Source: Bdellovibrionales bacterium (GTDB lineage Bacteria; Bdellovibrionota; Bacteriovoracia; Bacteriovoracales; Bacteriovoracaceae). Taken from it: a DNA stretch of 64,000 nt. Below are positions 33,544-44,036 of this stretch, piece by piece. How positions within the stretch are numbered: the first letter of the stretch is position 1; each line of letters starts with the position of its first letter. The stretch spans positions 1 to 64,000 of the forward strand of contig JABGUH010000022.1 in NCBI GenBank assembly GCA_018646675.1, written 5' to 3'. A program made the translations under genes and the position numbers. The notes under the pieces are model-generated. The model was not told where the DNA came from, searched no databases, and was given only the letters and a program-made list of their open reading frames with translations.

Positions 33544-34962
33544 CTACACTTGGTCTAAATAACTTTCAACTTGGTGAGATTGGATTACCCCGTAGTTGGC
33601 GGCCCCTAGCCAGCCAGACATGATTATTCCTACCGAGCCACTATGGAAGAGACCTTTAATCTCCTGGTGCATCTTCATGCTAACATCCAGCCCCTCAAGT
33701 TTAGTTCCAAAGGAGGAGCCATGCTGATGATGGGTATAACGTTCAATGGTTAGGGGAGTAGAGGCATCGGTAAAGTCGATTTTTTGGCGAATCCCAGGAA
33801 TGAGTTTTTCAATCTGTTGAAGTGTATACTCGATCATTCTCTCTTTTCGCTTTTGGTACTGCTCTGGACTTAAGTCCTGCCAGTCCTCATAGCGAGCATT
33901 GGTGGAGGAGACGATAGAGTAGCGATCGTTTAGATGAGGTCGTGTTTTTGGGTAGTAGACCGAGAAGGTTTGACTGGTTATCTCGGTGGAGAGTAGTTGA
34001 TCAGTATTAAAGGTAGGAGCGACGGAATAGAATATAAGGTCTCCAATATCAGGAATACTCTCTCCCTGCTTGATCCCCATATAGACTTGGGCGCTACTGG
34101 TATTAAGCCGTACTGCTGCCGCCTTCTGTTGATATTCAGAAGAGAAGTGTTCGTTTCCTACCATCTGGTTAATGGTGGAGAGAAGGTTAGCATTGGAGAG
34201 AACCGCCTTTCCTCGGACCTCCTGCTTGCCAGTGTCAACTCCTTGAGTGATACCATCTTTAATCACTATTCTTTCTACTTTGGTGTGAAGCTTAATATCC
34301 ACTCCATTTTTTAGTAGCTCATCTTTCATCTTACTAATCAGTTGATCGGTACCACCGCAGAAGGTATAGACACCTTTGTTCATGAAGTTGGAGAATACTA
34401 TGCCATAGGTTATTGCCGGATCTTCTAATGTGGAGCCGTTAGCGTAGGTAATCGGTTCCAATAGAAAACGGGTGATGTCTGGCCGTCCGGGAAAGAATTT
34501 TTCGAAAAGCTCTCCATTAGTCATCTGGTTTTCATCGTAGAAATTCATCGCCGCCAGGTGGTTAAAAAAATTATCGACGACTTCTGCTTCTACCTGAAAT
34601 TTTTCAATTAAAATTTTAGTGAAGTGCTCTTTGGTGAAATCCGTTTCTACTTCAAATTGTGGATTTACAAAGCGTACTCGCTTAAGAGGGACAATTAGGT
34701 CAGCAATCTCTCTGCTCCAATACTTACGACAGGTCTTGATCATTCCGACTGGAAAGCCGTGGAGGGAGATGTCAAAAATATGGTCTCCAGAGTTACGTTT
34801 AAACCAGGTGGCAAAACCACCCAGTTTGTTATGGGACTCAAGTAGCAACACCTTGCGACCATTCTTTCCTAGCTTATTGGCGGCAGTCATTCCGGCCAAA
34901 CCACTGCCAACGACTATGACGTCATATTCGCCTTCAATTGTCTGATTTGCTTTGTATAACAT
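33544..34962 (-). CDS. FAD-dependent oxidoreductase of the phytoene desaturase/carotenoid isomerase type
   Basis: The FAD-binding motif [26 protein letters not shown] lies near residues 16-41, and [10 protein letters not shown] follows. The C-terminus has [19 protein letters not shown] near 447-465, where the second FAD motif is expected. This pattern is shared by phytoene desaturases, carotenoid isomerases and retinol saturases. No phytoene synthase or other carotenoid gene lies in the window, so the substrate is unknown. It directly follows menB on the strand, with 14 bases between them. Confidence 0.82.
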   Translation of the reverse strand: MLYKANQTIEGEYDVIVVGSGLAGMTAANKLGKNGRKVLLLESHNKLGGFATWFKRNSGDHIFDISLHGFPVGMIKTCRKYWSREIADLIVPLKRVRFVNPQFEVETDFTKEHFTKILIEKFQVEAEVVDNFFNHLAAMNFYDENQMTNGELFEKFFPGRPDITRFLLEPITYANGSTLEDPAITYGIVFSNFMNKGVYTFCGGTDQLISKMKDELLKNGVDIKLHTKVERIVIKDGITQGVDTGKQEVRGKAVLSNANLLSTINQMVGNEHFSSEYQQKAAAVRLNTSSAQVYMGIKQGESIPDIGDLIFYSVAPTFNTDQLLSTEITSQTFSVYYPKTRPHLNDRYSIVSSTNARYEDWQDLSPEQYQKRKERMIEYTLQQIEKLIPGIRQKIDFTDASTPLTIERYTHHQHGSSFGTKLEGLDVSMKMHQEIKGLFHSGSVGIIMSGWLGAANYGVIQSHQVESYLDQV

Positions 34963-34976
34963 TTTCTAATCTCTCT

Positions 34977-35900
34977 TTAGTAGTGCCAAGGGATGTGAGA
35001 GAAGTCCCGTGGTCGTTTATTAACAAATGAGTCTCGCCCCTCGACTGCTTCCTCAGTTCCGTAGGCAAGACGGGTTGCTTCACCGGCAAATAACTGTTGT
35101 CCAACCAAACCATCATCAATCATATTAAAACCGTACTTTAGCATGCGAATTGCGGTTGGACTTTTAGTGTTAATTTCGGCAGCCCAAGTTAGGGCGGTTT
35201 CCTCTAACTCTTGGTGTGTGACCACCTTATTGACCATCCCCATCTCAAACGCCTCTTGAGCGCTGTACTCTGCTCCTAAAAAGAAAATCTCACGTGCTCG
35301 TTTTTGGCCGACTTGACGGGCCAGGTAGGCTGAGCCAAACCCTCCATCGAAGCTGGCAACATCGGCATCGGTCTGCTTAAACATTCCATGTTCATGGCTG
35401 GCCAGAGTTAGATCACAGACAACATGAAGGCTATGGCCACCACCAGCGGCCCAGCCTGGCACTACGGCCATGACAACTTTGGGCATAAAACGGATGAGTC
35501 GTTGCACCTCCAAAATATGGAGTCGACCTAGTCGTGCCGAGTCGATTTTGCTGGCCGGATTGATCTGATCCTCTGAGGTTTGATATTTATATCCATCTTT
35601 TCCACGGATTCTCTGATCTCCGCCAGAGCAGAAGGCCCACCCTCCATCTTTGGGTGAGGGGCCATTGCCAGTGATGATTACAACTCCGATATCTGAGCTG
35701 ATTCGGGCGTGTTCAAGTGCTTGGTACAGCTGATCGACCGTTTGGGGGCGAAAGGCATTTCTGACCTCCGGGCGGTTAAAGGCAACTCGTACGGTGCCGC
35801 TCTGGCGGGCACGGTGGTAGGTGATATCGGAAAAATCAAATCCTTCAACCCTGGCCCATCGGTCAGGATTAAATAGCTCAGATACATTCTGGTTAGTCAC
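34977..35900 (-). CDS. menB: 1,4-dihydroxy-2-naphthoyl-CoA synthase MenB
   Basis: MenB closes the second ring in menaquinone synthesis. Diagnostic crotonase residues include FCSGGDQRIRGKDGY near residue 90, GWAAGGGHSLHVVCDLTLAS near 149, QTDADVASFDGGFGSAYLAR near 176 and the C-terminal FSHIPWHY. The N-terminus is extended to about 30 residues before the crotonase fold. The start is GTG at 35900, overlapping the aacS stop by one base, so the two genes are translationally coupled. No other men gene is in the window. Confidence 0.93.
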   Translation of the reverse strand: MTNQNVSELFNPDRWARVEGFDFSDITYHRARQSGTVRVAFNRPEVRNAFRPQTVDQLYQALEHARISSDIGVVIITGNGPSPKDGGWAFCSGGDQRIRGKDGYKYQTSEDQINPASKIDSARLGRLHILEVQRLIRFMPKVVMAVVPGWAAGGGHSLHVVCDLTLASHEHGMFKQTDADVASFDGGFGSAYLARQVGQKRAREIFFLGAEYSAQEAFEMGMVNKVVTHQELEETALTWAAEINTKSPTAIRMLKYGFNMIDDGLVGQQLFAGEATRLAYGTEEAVEGRDSFVNKRPRDFSHIPWHY

Positions 35901-37840
35901 TAGTCTGCTCCATCTGCAAAGTAATTTTTATATTCAGTTAGGCTTTCGGGGTTAGCGATAGCTTCAATATTGGTCAACTCTCGGCCGTTTATCAGACGGG
36001 TAACAGCAAGTTCCATCTTCTTTCCACTGCGAGTGTAGGGGATGTCACTGATAGTTGCTACTTCGGCTGGAACATGGCGTGGAGTGGTGCGCTCCCGGAT
36101 ACGTCGCTTAACCTCTTTTATTCGCTCTGGCGTTAATTGCTCCCCCTCTTTCATCTTCAAAAAGAGCACAATACGTACATCACCATCAAGAGTTTTTCCG
36201 ACACAGACTGCATCAGTAATATAGTTGAAGCTGTCTGTTTGTCGATAGATCTCTGACGTCCCAATTCTAACTCCGCCGGGATTTAGCGTGGTGTCGGAGC
36301 GGCCAAATACTTTTACGGTATCCCTTGCTGTTAGAGAGACAAAGTCACCGTGATGCCATACTCCTGGGAAACGGTTGAAGTAGGCATCCTTAAATCTGTT
36401 TTGATCAGGGTCATTTAAAAAACCTGTTGGGACGCTGGGAAAGGGGTGGCGGCAGACTAGCTCCCCCTCTTTTTCAATTACCATCTCCCCGTCCTGGTTG
36501 AAGCAGGCAATATCCATTCCGAGCCCAAAAGACTGAATCTCTCCTCGATGGACTGGGCGTAGAGGGTTGCCTAACATAAAGCATCCTAAAATATCAGTTC
36601 CACCACAGATACTAGAGAGCATCAGGTTGCTACCTAGTTCTTGGTAGATGTAGTCAAATTGCTCCGGTGCCAGTGGCGCTCCAGTACTTAAAATTGTCTC
36701 CAGGGTGGGGAAGCCTGGCCCCTGATAGTTAGCCTTTTGGAGTGCTTGAATAAACTTAGGGCTGGTGCCAAAGATGTTGATCTTCTCTCGATTGATCATC
36801 TCCATAAAGTGATTTAGGGATGGGTGGGCCGGGGACCCATCATAAAGAACACAGGTACCTCCAAAAGCAAGTGAGCTAACTAACCAGTTCCACATCATCC
36901 ATCCACAGGTAGTAAAAAAGAAGATGCTCTTACTCTCACTATGATCACTATGGAGTCCCAGCTCCTTTAGGTGCATTAGTAGCGTTCCTCCAACCGAGTG
37001 AACAATGCATTTGGGCTTACCGGTGGTACCTGAGGAGTACATAATATAGAGAGGATCACTGAACTGGCAGGGGGTGAAGGTTGGGGTTGCCGGAGTTTGC
37101 AGTAATCCATCCCACGTGATCGCCTTGTCGATCATCGAGATGTCAGGCGAGGTGTTTAAAAAATCGATAATAATAATCTGCTCAATAAAGGGAAGACGTT
37201 GGGCGATCTGCTGGATCTTTTCACGTAGATCAAACTTTTTTCCATCGTAGTTATAGTTGGCCGCAGCCACCAGCACTTTGGGACGAGATTGGGAGAAGCG
37301 ATCAGCGACTCCCTCTACTCCAAAATCAGCACTGGTAGAGGTGAAAACCCCTCCCAGGGCGGAGGTGGCCAGCATGGTAATAACCGTCTCACAGGTATTG
37401 GGCAGATAGGCTGCAACCACATCTCCTTTATTGATTATTTTTTTTAGCGCCGCTTCGATTGAACCCACCTCTTGTGCTAGCTGGGTGTAGGTCATTTGCC
37501 GACCTATCTGTGACTCATGTTGAAAGTTTAGCGCAATCTTTTCTGATGATTGGTGGCGTAACAAATTTTCAGCGAAGTTAAGTTCTACCTGGGGAAACCA
37601 TGAGTGATTTAAAAACCCTGTTTTACTAGTGGTGACAACGGAGGTATCCCCTTGATGGATAATATCATAGAAGCTAAACAGCTCCTGCCAGAAAAGTTCT
37701 TTATGTTCAATCGACCAGCGATGAAGGTCGGTATACTCTGGTAGCTCCACCTGGTATTTCTGCTTTACGGTCTCCATAAAGCGGAACATCTGTGACTGCT
37801 CTTTGCGTTCGGTGCTTGCTTCCCACAACTGCTTAACCAT
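35900..37840 (-). CDS. aacS: Acetoacetyl-CoA synthetase
   Basis: AacS activates acetoacetate to its CoA thioester with ATP. The AMP-forming ligase motif SSGTTGKPKCIVH lies near residue 272, then TCGWMMWNWLVSSLAFGG near 311 and ICGGTDILGCFMLGNPLRPV near 415. The C-terminal SGKKMELAV near 608 contains the Lys used for adenylation. The 646-residue length and the N-terminal LNFAENLLR fit AacS better than MenE. GAGGAG precedes the ATG. Coupling to menB raises the question of a shared role, for which I have no evidence. Confidence 0.9.
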   Translation of the reverse strand: MVKQLWEASTERKEQSQMFRFMETVKQKYQVELPEYTDLHRWSIEHKELFWQELFSFYDIIHQGDTSVVTTSKTGFLNHSWFPQVELNFAENLLRHQSSEKIALNFQHESQIGRQMTYTQLAQEVGSIEAALKKIINKGDVVAAYLPNTCETVITMLATSALGGVFTSTSADFGVEGVADRFSQSRPKVLVAAANYNYDGKKFDLREKIQQIAQRLPFIEQIIIIDFLNTSPDISMIDKAITWDGLLQTPATPTFTPCQFSDPLYIMYSSGTTGKPKCIVHSVGGTLLMHLKELGLHSDHSESKSIFFFTTCGWMMWNWLVSSLAFGGTCVLYDGSPAHPSLNHFMEMINREKINIFGTSPKFIQALQKANYQGPGFPTLETILSTGAPLAPEQFDYIYQELGSNLMLSSICGGTDILGCFMLGNPLRPVHRGEIQSFGLGMDIACFNQDGEMVIEKEGELVCRHPFPSVPTGFLNDPDQNRFKDAYFNRFPGVWHHGDFVSLTARDTVKVFGRSDTTLNPGGVRIGTSEIYRQTDSFNYITDAVCVGKTLDGDVRIVLFLKMKEGEQLTPERIKEVKRRIRERTTPRHVPAEVATISDIPYTRSGKKMELAVTRLINGRELTNIEAIANPESLTEYKNYFADGAD

Positions 37841-37870
37841 TGGAACTCCTCGTTGTTAGAAGGGTGGTCA

Positions 37871-39535
37871 TTAGGATAACTCTACTTTGGGAACTAGTAC
37901 CTTGGGCTTGCTGGTCAGTTTTAGATCAGTGGAGAAGATCTTTTTGAGTGCAAGGAGTTCTCCCAGATAGATATCTTGTCTGCTACTATCGTCAACTCTT
38001 TCACCAAAGTAACCAACTATCTTTTGTGAGAGAGTGGGCAGGTAGGGTGCGAGTAGTATGCCGATGACCAAGATATACTGTGAGGTGTAGGCAATACTGC
38101 GCCCTGCTGCCTCCTGATCCTCCTTAATTTGTCCCCAAGGGGCACACTCAGTGAAAAAATTGTTGGCCAACTGACCGATCGCCATAACTCTTTCTATCCC
38201 CTTGCGTAGCTGGACTCGATCTAAAAATTGTAGATGCTCCCTAACCTCGTCTTGAAGCTGTTGTCCTTCTTTGCTTTCGACAAAGCCAGAAAAACACTCT
38301 GCAGGTAACCCCTCGGGCCAGTTTTTATCAAGAAATTTCAAACAGCGGTTAACCAGGTTGCCAATATTATTCGCTAGCTCGTTATTTACTCTTGCCTCAA
38401 ACCCTTCCCAGGTAAAACTAGAATCATTTACCTCAGGAATAATATTAATTAAGTAGTAGCGAAGGGCATCTACTCCATACTTATCCAAAGCCTCTCTCGC
38501 ATCGACATAGTTGCCACTGGATTTTGAGAACTGCTTGCCGGCCAGATTAAGATACTGGTTTGCTGGCACATCATAGGGAGGGGTGATAAAACCACTACCC
38601 ATCGCCATGACGGGAAAAGTAAGGGCGTGAAAAATGATGTTATCCTTGCCGATAAAGTGAACAGTTCTGGTGTCACTGTTTTTCCACCAATCGTCGATAT
38701 AGTGATCACTACTGCCACTCTCTTCTAGGTGTTGTTTAAGATTACTGACATAGCCGATGGGGGCATCAAACCAGACATAGAGCTTTTTACCGTTGGCCTC
38801 TGGCAGTGGAACATCAATCCCCCAATCCAGATCGCGGCTAATCGCACGATCATGAAGATCCTCTTTGCTTAAGGAGTCGACAAAGGGGTAGACTGTTTTG
38901 CGCCATCGTCCCTTATTACTCTCTAACCACTCACGATAGGGGCGATGATACTTAGATAGCATCAGATAGTACTGATTAACTGTTACCTCTTCAATCTTAG
39001 CGCTGCCACAGATTTTGCATTTAGGATCAATCAGCTTCTCTGGTTCAATCCAGGTTCCACAGTGAGGACACTCATCCCCTCTGGCACCTTCGGATTTACA
39101 TTTATAGCAGGTGCCCTCAACAAAACGGTCAGGTAGATGATTTTTGCAATCCTGACAATAGAGTTGTTGGCTATCTTTGGTCTCGATCAGACCCTCTTGA
39201 TGTAGTTTGGTAAACCAGCGCGTAGTCTCCTCGTAGTGGTACTGGGCAGTAGTACGGCCAAAAAAATCAAAATCAATCTGGTACTGCGCAAATAGCTCTT
39301 TATGCTCCTTATGCCAGCGATCTACATAGGTTTGGTAGTCCACCTTCTCTTTCTGGGCACCTAACATAATGGCCACGCCATGCTCATCCGAGCCACTAAT
39401 ATGTTTGGCCTCTACTCCTTTTTGTCTTTGATGACGGGTGAAGATATCGGCAGGTAGGTAAGCACCGGCCAGATGGCCAAAGTGCAGAGGGCCGTTGGCA
39501 TAGGGAAGGGCTGAGGTTACTAGATATTTTGTCAT
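37871..39535 (-). CDS. metG: Methionyl-tRNA synthetase
   Basis: MetG charges initiator and elongator tRNA(Met). The HIGH-type motif is PLHFGHLAGAY near residue 16. Two zinc knuckles occur (CQDC...CYKC near 127-144 and CPHC...CKIC near 156-176), typical of the MetRS1 type. The KMSKS-type motif is KQFSKSSGN near 335. The catalytic domain and anticodon-binding helical domain end near 554 residues. The C-terminal tRNA-binding EMAP-like domain of some homologues is absent. It lies between the fumarase genes and aacS on the same strand. Confidence 0.96.
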   Translation of the reverse strand: MTKYLVTSALPYANGPLHFGHLAGAYLPADIFTRHQRQKGVEAKHISGSDEHGVAIMLGAQKEKVDYQTYVDRWHKEHKELFAQYQIDFDFFGRTTAQYHYEETTRWFTKLHQEGLIETKDSQQLYCQDCKNHLPDRFVEGTCYKCKSEGARGDECPHCGTWIEPEKLIDPKCKICGSAKIEEVTVNQYYLMLSKYHRPYREWLESNKGRWRKTVYPFVDSLSKEDLHDRAISRDLDWGIDVPLPEANGKKLYVWFDAPIGYVSNLKQHLEESGSSDHYIDDWWKNSDTRTVHFIGKDNIIFHALTFPVMAMGSGFITPPYDVPANQYLNLAGKQFSKSSGNYVDAREALDKYGVDALRYYLINIIPEVNDSSFTWEGFEARVNNELANNIGNLVNRCLKFLDKNWPEGLPAECFSGFVESKEGQQLQDEVREHLQFLDRVQLRKGIERVMAIGQLANNFFTECAPWGQIKEDQEAAGRSIAYTSQYILVIGILLAPYLPTLSQKIVGYFGERVDDSSRQDIYLGELLALKKIFSTDLKLTSKPKVLVPKVELS

Positions 39536-39591
39536 CGCTTGGAGATCCTATTGGTTATAAGTGGGATAGAGCTCAAGGTGCTAGGAGCTAG

Positions 39592-40161
39592 TTAGATACT
39601 CTCTTTAAATATTTTTTCGCTCTCTTGTTGTACTTTCTCATGAAGGGAGTTGCCGTGGGCATCCATAGTAACAACTACTGGAAACTGATCAACCGTTAGC
39701 TCCCAAATCGCCTCAGGAGAACCTAACTCCTCTAGATAGACAGCATCAACTGAAGTTATTCGCTCGGCCAGAACTTGGGCCGCACCGCCAATGGCATGAA
39801 GGTAGACACAACCATACTCTTGGCAGCCTTTAAGGGTCTTAGGTCCCATTCCTCCCTTGCCAATCACCCCCACAATTCCGTGGTCGCGCATCACCTCCCA
39901 CTGGTAGGGCTCTTCACGAATAGAGGTCGTTGGTCCAGCGGCAGTCACTTTGTACTTACCTGTCTCAGGATCAGTGATAATTACCGGCCCACAGTGATAG
40001 ATAATTTGATTTTTTAGTTCCACCGGAGCAGGGTTTCCATCGTGAAGATACTTATGGACTGCATCCCGACCGGTAAAGAGTTTGCCTGAGATTAAAACGG
40101 TATCACCGACTTTTAATTCCCGGACGGCTTCTTTGCTAAATGGATAGTCTAATTTTTTCAT
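39592..40161 (-). CDS. Fumarate hydratase class I, beta subunit
   Basis: This is the C-terminal half of the iron-sulfur fumarase. It shows GDTVLISGKLFTGRDAVHKYL near residues 19-39, IYHCGPVI near 54, AAGPTTSIREEPY near 73 and GKGGMGPKTL near 101. It works with the alpha subunit encoded 30 bases upstream, converting fumarate to malate in the citric-acid cycle. Tartrate dehydratase is the close alternative; the pair length and sequence favour fumarase. At 189 residues the subunit is of normal size. Confidence 0.9.
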   Translation of the reverse strand: MKKLDYPFSKEAVRELKVGDTVLISGKLFTGRDAVHKYLHDGNPAPVELKNQIIYHCGPVIITDPETGKYKVTAAGPTTSIREEPYQWEVMRDHGIVGVIGKGGMGPKTLKGCQEYGCVYLHAIGGAAQVLAERITSVDAVYLEELGSPEAIWELTVDQFPVVVTMDAHGNSLHEKVQQESEKIFKESI

Positions 40162-40191
40162 ATTTTCATACTCCTAACATCAAGATGTTTT

Positions 40192-41079
40192 TTAGTAGAG
40201 CCATTTGGCAATAGAGCCGTCACCTTTTAGGGAGACTCCCTGGCGGCGATATGCCCAGCAGTTGTAGGCAATAGAGACAAAAAAGGAAGCTGGTAGACGA
40301 TTTTCGACACCGATCTTACAACCCAGAAGAGTGGTTTTGCCACCAAAGCCCATCGGGCCAATTCCTAGCCGATTGGCGGTGGTGAGGATATCCTCCTCCA
40401 GCTCGCGAATCACAGGATTTTTACTGCTGTCATCCAGCCTTCGTAACAATTGCTCTTTGGCAACCAAGTGGCCATGGCCGCGATCAGATCCAATACAGAC
40501 CCCCAAAATTCCAGGCCCACAACCTTTACCTTGAGCTTGATAGACTGCATCTAAAATAACTTTTCTAACTCCAACTAAGTCTCGGCCAGCGGCCAATGCT
40601 GCGTAGGGGAGTGCGTATTGAGCACTACTATTTTCGCTTCCACCACCCTTGAGCATAAGCTTGATCTCTACCTGATCTCCCTCGATCTCCTCAAAGTGGA
40701 AAGCGGGATGACCTGGCCCCACATTCATCCCCTTGTTCTCTCCTGTGAGTGAGTCTACGGAGTTTTGTCGCAGATAACCATCTTTGGTAGCATTTACTAC
40801 AGCCTCTTTAGCAATCTTCCTTAAATTCCGGGTAGAGAAGCCTACTGGGTGGTAGATATAGAAAAGCAGTGTTCCGGTATCCTGACAGATGGGAGCACTC
40901 TTCTTTTGGGCCAAAGCGATGTTTTGGTTGATAATATCCATTGCATAGTGAGCAGTGGTGCCACTACTCTCCTGCTGGGCGGAACTCTCAATTGCTGTTT
41001 TGACATCTCCAGGAATCTCGCTGGAAGTTATTTTGATCAGCTCAAACAGTGACTGGTATAATTTGTCTCTATCCATCAT
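40192..41079 (-). CDS. Fumarate hydratase class I, alpha subunit
   Basis: The alpha subunit carries the [4Fe-4S] cluster ligands. CQDTGTLLFYIYHPVGF near residue 62, LKGGGSENSSAQYALPYAAL near 141 and GKGCGPGILGVCIGSDRGHGH near 180 are all conserved. A further Cys is in LLGCKIG near 259. The 295-residue length matches the N-terminal half of single-chain class I fumarases. GGAGGAG lies five bases before the ATG at 41079. It is the first of the two fum genes and probably begins a transcript that runs to metG. Confidence 0.92.
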   Translation of the reverse strand: MMDRDKLYQSLFELIKITSSEIPGDVKTAIESSAQQESSGTTAHYAMDIINQNIALAQKKSAPICQDTGTLLFYIYHPVGFSTRNLRKIAKEAVVNATKDGYLRQNSVDSLTGENKGMNVGPGHPAFHFEEIEGDQVEIKLMLKGGGSENSSAQYALPYAALAAGRDLVGVRKVILDAVYQAQGKGCGPGILGVCIGSDRGHGHLVAKEQLLRRLDDSSKNPVIRELEEDILTTANRLGIGPMGFGGKTTLLGCKIGVENRLPASFFVSIAYNCWAYRRQGVSLKGDGSIAKWLY

Positions 41080-41289
41080 ATATACTCCTCCAAATGTGGG
41101 TGCGGCATATTAACAGCTTAGCAGCAGTTAGCAAAGCGCAGGAAGCCATAAAACCCAGCTATGCGCAGCGCGTTGTCGTATGGATGGTGAGCTGGAGAAG
41201 GTTGGGCACACAATAGCTCGTTGCGCCAAGATACTTGTAGAGTACGTGATTTATATTTTGATCATCGTGATGAATTTTAATCTCTATTT

Positions 41290-43050
41290 TTACTTAAACA
41301 GCAGATGAATCGGTGTATTGTCCAGAGCGAACTCTCGTCGTAGGGAATTTTTCAGATAGCGTTTGAAGTTTTCCGGTATCCCTTGATTACGATTGGCAAA
41401 CAGCATGAAAGTTGGAGGATTGCTCTTGACCATCGAGGCATACTTTAATTGAAAACGTTTTCCACCGGAGCGTTTGACCACGGTTGGATTTTGATCCACT
41501 ATTTTTGTCAGATAGCGGTTAAGCTCACCAGTGGGAACTTTGCGCCGTCTAATTAAAACGGTCTTTTTAATTGAGCGCTTCAGGTTACCAATCCCGCCCC
41601 CCTCTTTGGCCGAAATCGGTATCAGGTCACAGTAAGAGAGCCATGGCAGCGTATCACGATAGTCCTCCATCCAATTTTTTCTATCCAGCTTATTCTTTAA
41701 ATCTCCCCGGACCAAGTCATACTTGTTAAGGGCAATAATTAGTGACTTGCCTTTTTGGTGGGCAATATCTAGTAGGCGGCGATCCTGGTGGGCAATTCCC
41801 TTGGAGGCATCCACTAAGTAGATAACGATATCGGACTCACTAATCGAGTGGAGTGCCCGGTAGACTGATTGAGACTCAACAATATCTTTAATATTACTCT
41901 GCTTTCTAATCCCCGCAGTATCAACAATCTGTAATGAACGCCAGTAAGAGCGCTCTTGATTGTCTCCTTCGCTCTCTGCTTGGCCATCCGGCAGATCAAT
42001 TAGCTCCTGCTCCTGTCCCAGCTCCTGCTCCCGTTCCTGTTCCCGCTCCTGCTCCCGTTCCTGTTCCTGCTCCCGTTCCTGTTCCTGCTCCCGTTCCTGT
42101 TCCTGTTCCCGTTCCCGTTCCTGTTCCTGTTCCTGTCCCAGCTCCAGTTCTTGTCCTAGCTCCCGCATATTCCGCTTCTGCTCTCGCTCCCGATTATACC
42201 GCTCCATCTCCTCAATCATCTCTGGCCCAAAATAGAGATCAAAAAATCCCTGGATGGGATCAATTGTCGTACCGGGAATATCGCTGATTAGTGCTCGCTC
42301 AACTCCCAACAGGCGATTTAGTAGAGTTGACTTACCCGCATTAGGGGCACCAATGATTGCTAGTTTGGAAATTACCTGCTGATTGGCAGTTAATCCACGG
42401 GTCCACTGTTGATGTTTAGGGAGATCGCTCTCTTTGGGATATGCAGCTTTACTCCACTCAATTACAAAAAGTTGGATTTGTCGTTTAAGATCTTCAATCC
42501 CTCGATTATGAGCAGCGGAGAGAGTAAAAAGTTGTTGATCATCTACCCCAAGGGCATAGAACTCAGCTTCATCCCCTCGCTGCTTTTCCGTGTCAAACTT
42601 ATTGATTAAAACCCAGAATGGTCGTCGACCCTCACGTAAGAATCTTGCAATGGAGTGGTCAAAGGGGAGAAGCCCCTCTCTAACATCTACCACTAGTAGC
42701 ACTAGATCCGATTGATCAATGGCTAGCTTGGCATGATCAGTCATGATGTTAAAAAAGTGATTACTGCGCTCCTCTTCTACTGTTCTACTATTGTGCTCAT
42801 CAATCTGCTCAGGATAGAAGCCACCGGTATCGACTAAGATAATATCTGCCGGGGAGTGATCTGCCACCTCATCTAGTGAGGCGATGGCATAGTGACGATC
42901 TCTGGTTACTCCAGGTCGATCGTGTGTGATCGCCTGCTCTCCACGTCCAAGGATACGGTTAAAGATGGTACTTTTACCCACATTGGGGCGACCAATGATG
43001 GAGATTGTTGCAGCTTTTTGTCCGTGATTACTGTCCATTTTGCCATCCAT
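41290..43050 (-). CDS. der: Ribosome-assembly GTPase Der with Gln/Glu-rich insertion
   Basis: Der has two GTPase domains and a C-terminal KH-like domain and helps mature the 50S ribosome. Domain 1 shows [13 protein letters not shown] and NKFD; domain 2 shows [17 protein letters not shown] and NKYD. At 586 residues it is about 100 longer than usual. The extra part lies in domain 2 between the G2 threonine (near residue 262) and G3 (DTAGIRKQ, near 376). It contains a QE/RE repeat at about residues 294-350. All GTPase motifs remain intact, so the insertion is probably a tolerated surface loop. It follows era by two bases. Confidence 0.93.
   Translation of the reverse strand: MDGKMDSNHGQKAATISIIGRPNVGKSTIFNRILGRGEQAITHDRPGVTRDRHYAIASLDEVADHSPADIILVDTGGFYPEQIDEHNSRTVEEERSNHFFNIMTDHAKLAIDQSDLVLLVVDVREGLLPFDHSIARFLREGRRPFWVLINKFDTEKQRGDEAEFYALGVDDQQLFTLSAAHNRGIEDLKRQIQLFVIEWSKAAYPKESDLPKHQQWTRGLTANQQVISKLAIIGAPNAGKSTLLNRLLGVERALISDIPGTTIDPIQGFFDLYFGPEMIEEMERYNREREQKRNMRELGQELELGQEQEQEREREQEQEREQEQEREQEQEREQEREQEREQELGQEQELIDLPDGQAESEGDNQERSYWRSLQIVDTAGIRKQSNIKDIVESQSVYRALHSISESDIVIYLVDASKGIAHQDRRLLDIAHQKGKSLIIALNKYDLVRGDLKNKLDRKNWMEDYRDTLPWLSYCDLIPISAKEGGGIGNLKRSIKKTVLIRRRKVPTGELNRYLTKIVDQNPTVVKRSGGKRFQLKYASMVKSNPPTFMLFANRNQGIPENFKRYLKNSLRREFALDNTPIHLLFK
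42003..42170 (-). repeat. In-frame Gln/Glu/Arg-coding minisatellite in der
   Basis: The plus strand shows tandem copies of CTGCTCCCGTTCCTGTTC, three perfect in a row at 42049-42066, 42067-42084 and 42085-42102, and another at 42025-42042. The surrounding units are single-base variants. Read on the coding strand they give GAACAGGAACGGGAGCAG, encoding EQEREQ. The array keeps frame and resembles the CAGGAG-based array in tatA. Confidence 0.9.
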
Positions 43051-43052
43051 CT

Positions 43053-44036
43053 CTACTTCTTATGCCAGACTCGGTTAGAGTCAGGTGCTCGTGGCAACCC
43101 CAACTCTTCGAGTACAAAATTATTTTTAAACCAGCGGGGAGAGACTTTGACATGAAGGTTAAGATGAATTTGTCCCCCCACTAACTCTTCAATTCGCTCT
43201 CTAGATTGCATCCCAATCTTTTTAATAATTGCCCCTTTAGAACCAATCACAATTGCTCGTTGTGATGGGCGGTTAACCAAAATAGTGGCAGATATTTGGG
43301 CATTAAGTTTGGATTTTTTTGTCTCATTTGGACGTCCAGTACAATCTTCAAACTGATCAATCACCACTGCTAACTCATGTGGCAATTCATCTCTTAGCAG
43401 GTTAAATGCTTGCTCTCGGATATACTCTGTGACAAAGAAGCGCTCACTCTTGTTCGAAATAGATCCATCACTAAAGTGGTGGGGTCCATTGGGAGCAACG
43501 TCACAGATGGCACCAATTAGTTGGTGAATATTGTCACCACTATTTGAATTGATCGTGAAGTGTCGATCCATCGTGGGGAGCAATTTTTTGCTATACTCAA
43601 AGACCTCTTTACTATCTGCGGGAGAGAACTCTTTTTTAAGGTCACTTTTGGTCAATATTAACCAGAGAGGAGAGGTTAGCTGCTCCTCCAAATTGTTGGC
43701 AAACTCATCGATCTGCTTGTTGATTGGACGGCTTAGGTCAACCAACAACAGATTTAATTCGGCACCATTGATCCCTTCACGGGCCTGATGATTCATTCTC
43801 TTATTGAACTCCTGGTTGGAGCGGTGTAGCCCCGGAGTATCAATTAGAATAACTTCGGTCCGATCAACAGTAAAAACGCAGCAGAAGCGGTTACGGGTTG
43901 TCTGAGCTTTGTCTGTTACCACCGATAGGTCTCGCCCAATTAAATAGTTAACTAGAGAGCTTTTACCCACATTGGGTGCCCCCAAGACAGAAACACTGAT
44001 CGAACTATTTTTTGGGTGTTGGTGTTGAATTAGCAT
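43053..44036 (-). CDS. era: GTPase Era
   Basis: Era binds 16S rRNA and helps 30S assembly. The N-terminal GTPase has GAPNVGKSS near residue 19, DTPGLH and TKSD. The last replaces the common NKxD with Thr for Asn. The C-terminal KH domain is clear ([25 protein letters not shown] near 255-280, followed by [14 protein letters not shown]). At 327 residues it is slightly long. It overlaps rnc by seven bases and is followed by der two bases later, the classical order of these genes. Confidence 0.94.
   Translation of the reverse strand: MLIQHQHPKNSSISVSVLGAPNVGKSSLVNYLIGRDLSVVTDKAQTTRNRFCCVFTVDRTEVILIDTPGLHRSNQEFNKRMNHQAREGINGAELNLLLVDLSRPINKQIDEFANNLEEQLTSPLWLILTKSDLKKEFSPADSKEVFEYSKKLLPTMDRHFTINSNSGDNIHQLIGAICDVAPNGPHHFSDGSISNKSERFFVTEYIREQAFNLLRDELPHELAVVIDQFEDCTGRPNETKKSKLNAQISATILVNRPSQRAIVIGSKGAIIKKIGMQSRERIEELVGGQIHLNLHVKVSPRWFKNNFVLEELGLPRAPDSNRVWHKK

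Noticed and set aside
42003-42170. CRISPR-like array
   Set aside because: Units are 18-bp tandem copies without unique spacers and lie in frame within der.
41934-42287. Pro/Val/Ala-rich frame on the plus strand across der
   Set aside because: It is the complementary reading of the der repeat. Its composition follows from the repeat, not from selection.
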